NCBI RefSeq assembly: GCF_003014735.1
Contig: NZ_PYAX01000020.1
Location: forward strand, 1-64,000
DNA: 64,000 nucleotides
Origin: Saccharothrix carnea
GTDB lineage: Bacteria > Actinomycetota > Actinomycetes > Mycobacteriales > Pseudonocardiaceae
Reading direction: 5' to 3'
The position numbers were made by a program, and so were the translations under genes. Positions 46,036 through 54,219 of this stretch are shown here, piece by piece; within the stretch, counting starts at the first letter, position 1; every line of letters starts with the position of its first letter. Below the pieces are notes generated by a model, which was not told where the DNA came from, did no database searches, and saw only the letters and a list, made by a program, of their open reading frames with translations.

Positions 46036-46340
46036 CGCTCATGCCGCAGAGCGGTCGTCATGGTGTAGCGGTGTGCTTGAGCGGAGGTGGAGGTTCAAGG
46101 GATCGGCAGCGCTGGGTTCTCCGGCTACCTGGCGGTGACCGAGCGTGGAGCCCGCTGGTCATCTACGACATCGTCGGTGCCCGCCGCCGCGCTGGTCGTC
46201 GAGCGGATTGCCCAGGAGCCGGTGGAGAAGGTGGCCCCCGATCGAGGATCTTCTCTCGGCCTGTCGACTCGAGTCGGTCGAGCAACGGGCCGCTGAGTGT
46301 GCCAACCGCCGTGGCGCCCCTGATCCGGCCTGTCCGCCTG
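46036..46340 (+). pseudogene. Relic of an unknown small zinc-ribbon-like protein (copy 2)
   Basis: Matches 31996-32315: shared DNA blocks include GCCGCAGAGCGGTCGT, ATGGTGTAGCGGTGTG and TCATCTACGACATC. Recoverable pieces are 'SGYLAVTERG', 'LVVERIAQEPVEKVAP' and 'ESVEQRAAECANRRGAP'. Several frameshifts; family unknown. Confidence 0.45.
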
Positions 46341-46470
46341 AGGCCGTCACTCCATGCTCGATAATTTCCGTAGTTTCAGTGTTGGTCAAATAAACTGTTT
46401 CTACCGCCGGGTTCCGGGCGTCGCGGTGAGTCTTGCGACCTTGATAGCGGTGTCGAACGAAGTCCGTTGG

Positions 46471-49400
46471 TCAGTCAACGAGATAGTGGGCCTCGATGTA
46501 GGCGACCGTGGAGTCGTACGGCTCTCCTACCGGCTTCAGCATGTACCGGCGGAAGACCGCGGCGGTGGCGCGGCGGACGCCTCGGTTGCGGGCGTCGGCG
46601 TTGTCCCATGACCGGGCGAGGGTGTGGGTGACCACTTGGTCGATCTCCTCTGCCAGGTTCCTCTCTGTGACTGTGAAGCCGGGTGGCGCGTGGTCGTGGA
46701 TGATCCGCGATAGGACACCGACGTGGTCGTCGTCCAGCACGACTACGGCCTCGCCGGGGTGCTTCTCAGCGTCCACGATGGCGCGGGCGATGCGGAGTGC
46801 TTCAGACAGGAACGCCAGGGCATCCTGGGCGTTCTGGATGATTCGGTCCCGCAGCAGCTTGATCCGCTCCGCGAGTGCGGTGTACTTCGCGGATCCCGGT
46901 TCGACGCCCTTGTCGAGTGCGGCCTTGATGCCGTCCAGGATCTCCGCCGCAGACGGCGGGGTCTTGTCCTTGCTGCAGGCCCTGTCAGGCTTGGTGCGGA
47001 CGAGTGCCAACAGTTCCTTGAGGATGGCGATGCCCTGAGCGTCCAGAACGAGAGGTTCCTCGTGGGAGGCGGCTACGGAGAAGGAGTGGACGTGGGCGTT
47101 GATGATCTCCAGGACCATCGGCCCCAGCTCGCCGAGCCGTTCCTTCCGTTCCTCGTCGGAGGACTTCTTGAACAATGTGGTGTACACGGATCCGAACAGC
47201 CCGAAGCCGTCCCGGTACTTTGCGACCCGCTTGTCGGTGTTGATGAGCGGGTACAGGCGGGCCAGGAGGCGGTAGTCCCTGGTGAACACCTCGGCGGCGC
47301 CGGGGTTGGCGTCCAGGAAGGCGTTGATGGTCCGCACGGACTCGTATCCGTGGACCGTGAGGTCCAGGTCGTCCACGTCCACGAGGAGGTCTTCGATGCG
47401 GGCGAAGGTGGTGCGGAACTCGGCGACCAGCTCGGACAGGTCGGTGACGAACCCACCGCCCTTTCCGGTCTCATTCGCGGTGGGGTCGGCGACGGCCCGT
47501 TGGACTTCTTCGGCCAGACCGATGTAGTCCACGACCACGCCGGAGGTTTTCACGAATCCGGTGGGGGACACCCAGGTGCGGTTCGGGCGGGTGATCGTCT
47601 GGAACAAGGTGTGGGCCTTGAGCGGCTTGTCCAGGTAGAGAACGCCCTCGTTGGGGGCGTCGAACCCGGTCATCAGCTTCGCGGTGACCACCAGGAAGCT
47701 CAGCGGGTCATCTGGGGCGAGAAACCGCCGCTTCTGTTCCTCTTCCTCGGTCTCCGAGAGCTGGAACGGCCGCATGGCGGGGTCTTCGTCCTTGGAGTCC
47801 GAGACGGAGATGTTGACCTCGGCGGTGATCCGGTCGTGCTTCCCGACTTCGGCGAGCACGTGTGACGCCTCGAAGCCGACCAGCAACTCGTTGATCTTGT
47901 CCGTGTACGCCACGGCCAGGTCGCGGTTGTAGGCGACGACCTGGGCCTTGAGGCCGTTGCGGTAGGCACCGGCCAGGTAGTGGTCCACGATGTTCTGGCA
48001 GACGGCCTGGACGCGGTCGGGGTTGGCGAACACCGAGGTGAGGCGCCCGAACTTGCGGGACAGGGCCTCGCGGTCGGGGTCGTCGAGGTCGAATTCGTCG
48101 GCGAACCGGTCGAACTCGGCCTGCAACGCCTGGTCGTTCATCTCGAAGGAGACGGGGTGCGGGATCAGCATGACCGGGACGGTCGCCTCGTCCCGCAGAG
48201 ACCGGGACACCGAGTACCGGTGCAGCACCTTGGCCGGGTCCGTCTCCTCGCCGAAGAGGGTGAAGGTGTCGGTAGTGAGATTCCTGACAGGGGTGCCGGT
48301 CATGCCAAAGAACTTCGCGTGCGGCAATGCTGCGCGCATCTGTCCGGCCAGGGACTTCGATCTGGCGGACTGGGTGCGGTGTGCCTCGTCGACCAGCACG
48401 ACGATGTTGGTCCGGGTCGACAGGTTCCTCCCGGCGTCGGCGAACTTGTGGACGGTCGTGGAGATGACGCCGCGCACGTCGTCGGCCAGCAGGGAACGTA
48501 ACTCCTGGCTGGTGGTGGGCTGGTGGAAGTAGGCGTCCCCCATCGCGGAGGTGAACACACCGGAGGTCTGTCGGACGAGCTGGGTTCGGTCCGAGAGCAG
48601 GATGATCGTGGGCGAGTCGGTGCGGTTGTCGGCCAGCAGCAGCGAGGCAGCGAACACCATCAGCAGCGTCTTCCCGGACCCTTGATGGTGCCAGATCAGG
48701 CCCTTCGACCCGCCCTCCAGGACCCGATCGTGGATCAGGTGCGCGGCCTCCATCTGCGGATAGCGGGGTAGGTACTTCTTGTCCGCCCCACCCCCAGAGG
48801 TGTCGAACAGGGCGAAGTTGGCGAGCATGTCCAGGATCGTGGCCGGGTTCATCAGCAGCTCGACGGAGCGCTGCACGTCGGCCTGCCCGGACAGGTTCTC
48901 GTCGTCGGCGGTGGACCGGAACGGCTGCCACAGGTTCGTGGGTGCGCCTGCGGCACCGAACCGCAACTTCAGTCCGTCGGAGGCGACGGAAAAAACGTTG
49001 GGCGTGAAGAACCACGGGTACTCGGGGACGTACACGTCGTTGATCTCGCGGGCGGCATCGGCCCATCCGGACTTCGCGGTCGGTGACTTCACCTCGACCA
49101 CTACCAGGGGCAGGCCGTTGACCCAGTACACGAGGTCGAACCGGCGGGAGGTCTTGCCGGGGACGGTGATGGTCACCTCGTCCGACACGACCAGCGTGTT
49201 GGTGGTCGTGTGCTCGAAGTCGATGACCTTCAGGGCGTGCCACACGCCGTCGGCGTCCCGGAATTCCTTATGCCCGCGCAGCAGGTGCAGCACCTGCTCG
49301 TTGGCCCGCACCAGCCCGCCCTCGACGGCGTTGATCGTGGCGAGGATCTCTTCGACCACCGCGTCCACGTCGAACCCGCCGATCACTCCGGGATTGAGCC

Positions 49401-49548
49401 GGACGATGGCGTCCCGCAGCTGACCGGTGATCACCGTCTGCGTCGTCTCACGCGGCAGCGACCTGCCCGCTGTGAAGTCCCAGCCCATCGGGAGGGACCA
49501 CTGGATCATCAGGTTCTGGAACTCACGCTCCCGGATGCCCTTCGCCAC
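46471..49548 (-). CDS. hsdR: Type I restriction endonuclease subunit R
   Basis: 1025 residues, full length. An N-terminal nuclease region ('LVYWVNGLPLVVVEVKSPTA', the D...ExK-type core) is followed by a superfamily 2 motor: P-loop 'HHQGSGKTLLMVFAASLL', DEAH box 'VLVDEAHRTQ', and motifs 'MTGTPV' and 'LSFLVVTAKLMTGFDAP'. It cleaves unmodified DNA after translocation in complex with HsdM and HsdS. The ATG lies 3 bp after the hsdS stop, completing the order hsdM-hsdS-hsdR on the minus strand. The genes appear intact, so the system is probably active. Confidence 0.95.
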   Translation of the reverse strand: MAKGIREREFQNLMIQWSLPMGWDFTAGRSLPRETTQTVITGQLRDAIVRLNPGVIGGFDVDAVVEEILATINAVEGGLVRANEQVLHLLRGHKEFRDADGVWHALKVIDFEHTTTNTLVVSDEVTITVPGKTSRRFDLVYWVNGLPLVVVEVKSPTAKSGWADAAREINDVYVPEYPWFFTPNVFSVASDGLKLRFGAAGAPTNLWQPFRSTADDENLSGQADVQRSVELLMNPATILDMLANFALFDTSGGGADKKYLPRYPQMEAAHLIHDRVLEGGSKGLIWHHQGSGKTLLMVFAASLLLADNRTDSPTIILLSDRTQLVRQTSGVFTSAMGDAYFHQPTTSQELRSLLADDVRGVISTTVHKFADAGRNLSTRTNIVVLVDEAHRTQSARSKSLAGQMRAALPHAKFFGMTGTPVRNLTTDTFTLFGEETDPAKVLHRYSVSRSLRDEATVPVMLIPHPVSFEMNDQALQAEFDRFADEFDLDDPDREALSRKFGRLTSVFANPDRVQAVCQNIVDHYLAGAYRNGLKAQVVAYNRDLAVAYTDKINELLVGFEASHVLAEVGKHDRITAEVNISVSDSKDEDPAMRPFQLSETEEEEQKRRFLAPDDPLSFLVVTAKLMTGFDAPNEGVLYLDKPLKAHTLFQTITRPNRTWVSPTGFVKTSGVVVDYIGLAEEVQRAVADPTANETGKGGGFVTDLSELVAEFRTTFARIEDLLVDVDDLDLTVHGYESVRTINAFLDANPGAAEVFTRDYRLLARLYPLINTDKRVAKYRDGFGLFGSVYTTLFKKSSDEERKERLGELGPMVLEIINAHVHSFSVAASHEEPLVLDAQGIAILKELLALVRTKPDRACSKDKTPPSAAEILDGIKAALDKGVEPGSAKYTALAERIKLLRDRIIQNAQDALAFLSEALRIARAIVDAEKHPGEAVVVLDDDHVGVLSRIIHDHAPPGFTVTERNLAEEIDQVVTHTLARSWDNADARNRGVRRATAAVFRRYMLKPVGEPYDSTVAYIEAHYLVD

Positions 49549-49551
49549 GGC

Positions 49552-50745
49552 TCAGACCTCCAGCTCGGCGGACTCGATGTCGATGGTGCGATCCAACAAC
49601 CCCGCCAGCAGCCTTGCCCGCACAGAACGGAGACGGTGTGCCTCGGCCCGGGTCGCGGCGACGACCTCGCTCATCGTGTCGAGCTCCGCAGCGATCCGCT
49701 CCTGGTCTGCGACGTCTGGAAGGCGCACCGGCATCCGAACGGCACGCATGGCGGTGATGTGCTTGATGTTGGTGCCTCCCGCGATGTCGAGGAACGTGCC
49801 CGACTCATAGGCCCACAGGCACCAGTGGTTCACGAACCCCGGGACGCTGACGCCTTCGATGGCTCGATACCGCATGAGCGTCTTCTGGAAGCAGATCGGT
49901 TCTGGCAGTTCTCCACGCCACATCGCCGGCATGCCGACTGCGGACTGGCTTGCGCTGCCTTCCGACACGAGTACATCGCCGGGGACGAGGCCGAACGCCT
50001 CGCGTTCCTTCGGGTCGAAGTTCATCTCCAACACATCGGTCAGGTCGAGCGTCCCGTAGCCCACATTGGCGGAACGCAAGTACGGTGTCATGTGAGGTCC
50101 CGTGGCGTACTTCGGCGCCCGCTGCCGCCCCATCGTGATGTCAAACGCTTCGTCAGCACGGACCGCCGGAGCGCTTTGATCGTTGACGAGTTCGGAGCGA
50201 AGTCGTCGCAGCACCACATGCAACGTGTCGGCCTCTGCGTCGAGTGCAGTGATCTGGTTGTCCACCACGCAGATCACTTCGACGATCCTCTCCTGCACCG
50301 GTAGCGGCGGCAGCACGACGGGGATGTTCACAAAATCCCGCTCATGGAGACGCCGACGTTCTGTGGTGCCAACCGCGCGGCCTGCCGCCTCAGACTGGAA
50401 CGGCTCGGTGTGGAAGATGGCCTCAACGTATTCCGGGAGGATCGCCTCGGGATCGACGGTAAACACTGGGAAGTCGTTAGTGACGAAGCAGCCGTCAGCA
50501 TCTTTCTTGACCACCCCGAAAGAAACTTTGGTCGCCCACATCCGGTTATAAACGATGTCGCCATGCTTGATCAGGTAAAGTGTCTTTCCTTTGATCTTCT
50601 CAGCGGGGACTGTCTCACGGTCGTACACTCCTCCCGCATACCAGCGCACCCCTGCGTATCGAGCCTCGGTCAGGTCCTCGACCCGGGCCGCACGGGAAAT
50701 CTGGGTCAGCACCTTCCCAAGCGTGGTTCGCTGCCAGTCACTCAT
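49552..50745 (-). CDS. hsdS: Type I restriction specificity subunit S
   Basis: 397 residues with two target-recognition domains separated by conserved helical spacers. TRD1 begins 'WQRTTLGKVLTQISRAARVE' and ends at the spacer 'LPPLPVQERIVEVICVVDNQ'. TRD2 begins 'FDITMGRQRAPKYATG' and ends at 'LPDVADQERIAAELDTMSEV'. It reads the bipartite DNA target. ATG 50745 overlaps the hsdM stop (ATGAGTGA). TRDs vary widely, so the target cannot be predicted. Confidence 0.92.
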   Translation of the reverse strand: MSDWQRTTLGKVLTQISRAARVEDLTEARYAGVRWYAGGVYDRETVPAEKIKGKTLYLIKHGDIVYNRMWATKVSFGVVKKDADGCFVTNDFPVFTVDPEAILPEYVEAIFHTEPFQSEAAGRAVGTTERRRLHERDFVNIPVVLPPLPVQERIVEVICVVDNQITALDAEADTLHVVLRRLRSELVNDQSAPAVRADEAFDITMGRQRAPKYATGPHMTPYLRSANVGYGTLDLTDVLEMNFDPKEREAFGLVPGDVLVSEGSASQSAVGMPAMWRGELPEPICFQKTLMRYRAIEGVSVPGFVNHWCLWAYESGTFLDIAGGTNIKHITAMRAVRMPVRLPDVADQERIAAELDTMSEVVAATRAEAHRLRSVRARLLAGLLDRTIDIESAELEV

Positions 50746-52312
50746 CGAAGCCTTCGATTCCAGCATCCGCGAGGACAGCGAACATGCGTTGCTCAGTCTG
50801 CTGACGCTCAGCCCGAGAAATTTTGTACGCCTTGATCAATATGACGAGGTCTTCGGTCTCGGCGGTAACCTGCTTGATGTAGCGGCTGATGCTGAGGTCG
50901 TACCCGTTTGCCACGATCTCCGTCGTGGGCACAAAGCGTGCAGCCAGGCCACCGTCACCGCCAGGGCCCACTGGGTTACCTTCGACGTCGAAGGCGGAGT
51001 GATAGGACGTCAGCGTATCGGCGATGTCGGCGTCCGTGAGGACGTTCCGATTCTTGGCTTTGGTGAACCGCTTGGATGCGTCGATGAACAGTACGCCGCC
51101 CTTCCGCTGAGGGGCCTTAGTGCCGGGGGCGCGGAACACGAGGATGCAGGTCGGGATCGTCGTGCTGTAGAAGAGGTTCGCGGGCAACCCGATCACGGCT
51201 TCCAGGAGGTCGTCGTCCAGGACGCGCTGGCGAATGGCCGCTTCCTGACCGCCACGGAAGAGGGCACCGTGAGGCAAGACGACGCCGGCGCGCCCCTTCC
51301 TCGGGTCCATTGACGCGATCATGTGCTGCACGAACGCCCAGTCAGCAGACGACTGCGGAGCGACTCCGCCGATGGCGCGTGGGTCGTTGTTCCAGGGCTT
51401 CCACTTCAAGCTGTAGGGCGGGTTGGCGACGATCACATCGAACTGCTCGATCGACCCGTCCGGCTTCTTGAAGCGTGGGTCCTTGAGGGTGTCGCCGATC
51501 TCCACCTGGAACTCGGTGAGGTTGTGCATGAAGAGGTTCATGCGAGCCACACCTGCGGTGTCCGGTACGGCCTCCTGCCCTCGCAGGCGGAGCGTGTAGC
51601 TACGCCCGCCGCGGGCCTTCAGGAGGTTCGCGGCGGCGATGAGCATGCCGCCCGACCCGCACGTCGGGTCGTACACCGACTCGAAGTTCTTGGGGTCCAG
51701 GACCTCGATGATCAGTTCGACGACCTCGCGCGGGGTGAAGAACTGGCCGGCGCGGGTGCCCGACCCGTCGGAGAACCGCTTCAGCAGGTACTCGTACGCC
51801 CCACCGAGCACGTCGTGGGACATGTTGCCCTCGTGCATCTTCGGGGTGCGGTCCATCGCCTGCATGACCGCCGCCAACACCTCCCCTGACAGCACCTCTT
51901 CGGAGGTCCAGGTCATTGACCCGAACAGGCGGGAGAACTTGTCGGGGTTGGCCGTCTCGATGGCCTGCAGGGAGGCGCGGACTCGTTGTCCTAGGCCCGG
52001 TTGGGTGATGGTGGCGAGGATGGACGTCCAGGAGGCGCGGCGCTCCCGGACGGTGCCGGGGTAGATGAGCGGGATCTCGAACGACTGGTAGTCGCGGTAC
52101 TCGATCTCGTGGGCTTCCTCGGCGGAGAGGCCGTCCAGTCCCTGGTTCTCGGCCAGGAACTCCTGGTGCTGGTGCTCCCAGGTGTCCGACAGGTACTTCC
52201 AGAACATCAGCGGGAAGACGACCGAGGAGTACTGCGCCTCGGGCATCGCCACCCGCAGTTCGTCGGCGGCGTCCCATAACCGGTTCTCGATCTCCTGCTG
52301 GGTCACTGCCAT
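50738..52312 (-). CDS. hsdM: Type I DNA adenine methyltransferase subunit M
   Basis: 524 residues. It has the N-terminal HsdM helical domain ('ENRLWDAADELRVAMPEAQY'), the SAM motif I 'YDPTCGSGGMLIAAANLLKA' and the catalytic motif IV 'VIVANPPYSLKW' (N6-adenine type). The C-terminal helices contact HsdS. ATG 52312 is the family-typical start ('AVTQQEIENRLWDAADEL'). First gene of the hsd operon; the DNA upstream is gene-free and should hold its promoter. Confidence 0.95.
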   Translation of the reverse strand: MAVTQQEIENRLWDAADELRVAMPEAQYSSVVFPLMFWKYLSDTWEHQHQEFLAENQGLDGLSAEEAHEIEYRDYQSFEIPLIYPGTVRERRASWTSILATITQPGLGQRVRASLQAIETANPDKFSRLFGSMTWTSEEVLSGEVLAAVMQAMDRTPKMHEGNMSHDVLGGAYEYLLKRFSDGSGTRAGQFFTPREVVELIIEVLDPKNFESVYDPTCGSGGMLIAAANLLKARGGRSYTLRLRGQEAVPDTAGVARMNLFMHNLTEFQVEIGDTLKDPRFKKPDGSIEQFDVIVANPPYSLKWKPWNNDPRAIGGVAPQSSADWAFVQHMIASMDPRKGRAGVVLPHGALFRGGQEAAIRQRVLDDDLLEAVIGLPANLFYSTTIPTCILVFRAPGTKAPQRKGGVLFIDASKRFTKAKNRNVLTDADIADTLTSYHSAFDVEGNPVGPGGDGGLAARFVPTTEIVANGYDLSISRYIKQVTAETEDLVILIKAYKISRAERQQTEQRMFAVLADAGIEGFDE

Positions 52313-53019
52313 CAGTCGGGGTGTCCTCGCTCGTGAAAAGGCGACCCGAAGGCCGCAGTACTACCGCTGGTCAAATGGTTCGGCTGTGTCCGGCATGCGC
52401 ACGTCGGTCTGTGCCACCGGTGAGCGCAACAGGCGCAGATTCCCGCGCGTACCGCCCGCCAACGATATCTCTTCAGTGCGACGACCTAAAGAATGCTGCA
52501 AATGGATTAACGTCATTCGTGCGATAGCAGGAACGCGCCAAATTGAGCAAGACTCGCCTATCCGGAACTTTTCATAGACAATGAATGATTCTCTATGGAG
52601 TCGTCACGACTTCTATAGAGAGGAATGCTCGACTTCGTGACCGTCGCCGCACGTCGGACGATGTGAGGACAGTGATGGTTGTGAGCACCTGTGCGATCCA
52701 GGGCGAGGGACGCGCGGTGTGAACCTGCCCGACTTCATAGTTGGGTGATCCTCGGCAACCGTTCCGCAACGGGTCCTCGGAGGTGGCTGACACGTTCCGA
52801 AGGTTGACAGGTTGAGGCGACCAGACCGGGCCGTTTTTCCAGACGTGGCCGCCGGACGGCCCGCGAGGACACGGCGCCTGCCGGGACGGAGGAGATCCGC
52901 GCAGTGTTCGCCAGCACACCCTTGAGTCGTCAAACGGTGCCGAGCGCCCGGACTGCGGCTTGCCCTGGGTGCTCGGTGTATCGGGGAGGGCGACGATCGG
53001 TAGGCCTGGAGACATCACC
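52313..53019. other. Gene-free stretch upstream of hsdM
   Basis: About 700 bp with no convincing gene on either strand. The 52480-52640 part is unusually AT-rich for this window and is the likely promoter region of the hsd operon. No clear -35/-10 pair could be assigned. Confidence 0.45.
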
Positions 53020-53396
53020 GGCGTGCCGGAAGTTGGCGATCGAGTGTCCGGCAAGGTGACCACACTTGGTCTTGCGGGCCCCGTATGTGGTCACTTGTGT
53101 ACGAGGTTTGTCGTAGGTGCGGTTGGGCGCTTTTACCTGCGGTTTCGTGCCGTTGAGCGCAGTTGGGGACGTCTTTGAGGACTCCTACTGTGTCAACGTA
53201 CATCGCCATCTGCTCTGACCTGGGGAACGAGCCTCCGGCAGGCTGCGTGGGTGCAGCTGACCGTGGTTGGGAGCCGTTGGCTGCGGTTGGACGCAGCCAA
53301 CGGCCCCCAATCTGCTCCCAGGCGGTTGGTCGTACGTCGTGAGTCGACGGCCTCTCACGCCGCGGGTCGCGCGTTTGGAACGTCCGTTTCTGCCGA
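53020..53396 (+). repeat. Dispersed structured repeat, copy D (long form)
   Basis: Starts with GGCGTGCCGGAAGTTGGCGA (also in copy E). The palindrome GTGACCACA...TGTGGTCAC follows, then TTACCTGCGG, GGACTCCTACTGTGTCAACG, TCTGACCTGGGG, hairpin arms 53269-53285 / 53292-53308 (one mismatch), CCCAATCTGCTCCCAG, and a further shared block GCGCGTTTGGAACGTCCG. It separates the type I RM system from the Mod relic/NB-ARC block. Confidence 0.82.
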
Positions 53397-53483
53397 TGTG
53401 CGAGCACAGCCTTGTGGTGCCGATGTACGTGTTCGGCCTCGGCTCCACGACCCCTTGCCGAACCATAGCCCTAAGCTGATCAC

Positions 53484-54020
53484 ATGGCGGGCAACCTGCT
53501 CATCCGTGGCGGCGACGGGGACACACTTCGCTCTCTGAACGGCACCGGCCAGTACCAAGGCATGGTCAAGTCGGCATACTTGCGCCCGTCGTGGGACACG
53601 CAATGGGGATTCGAGTGTCACGAGCCTCCCGGCCCTGCCTCCTGGCTCAGCATGCTGCAGGAATACGTGCGTGTGGTGGGCGACCTGCTCGCCCCTGGCG
53701 GCTCTGTGTGAGTGCATGTCGACGACCACCGGATGGCTGCCTGGCGTGCGCTCATGAACAAGGTCTACGGCTGGTCGAACTCCCTCGCCACGGTCGTCGT
53801 TCAGAAGCCTGGGCGGTTGGACTCCCGTCACTTCAGGGCCACCCACGACTACCTGCTTGTCTTTGCGGAAGACGCCTCGACATGGCGACCGAACCCACTC
53901 CCGTGTATGGCCGATTCAGAACCGAGTTACCGCAACTCTGACAACGATCCCCGAGGGCCGTGGCGACCGGTCGATCTGTCCGCCCCTGTTCATCGTGAGA
54001 ACCTCGGATCTGATCGAACG
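53484..54020 (+). pseudogene. Type III (Mod-like) DNA methyltransferase, N-terminal remnant
   Basis: From ATG 53484 the frame reads 'AGNLLIRGGDGDTLRSLNGT', then 'SWLSMLQEYVRVVGDLLAPG', a TGA at 53709-53711 where relatives have Trp, and onward 'VHVDDHRMAAWRALMNKVYG', 'FRATHDYLLVFAEDASTWRP' and 'RNSDNDPRGPWRPVDLSAP'. This is the Mod/N6-methylase layout. The catalytic DPPY box is degraded to 'RPSWDT' and the C-terminal two-thirds are missing, so it is dead beyond the stop codon. Confidence 0.7.
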
Positions 54021-54219
54021 CGCGGAAGAAGCACTCCGCTTCGTCGAGGACGACCTCGAAACTCCGGGCATCCCGAGCGAACCCTGAGGCGCGCGCCGGT
54101 CTCTCTGCTGGACAGGTCAATGCACTCTCATGCTGTGAGCCTTCCGCCGATCGGACACCGCCGGCCTTATGGGATGCCGCAGATTCCCACTTGGTTCGGC
54201 GGCCGGTCGTGACAACCGG

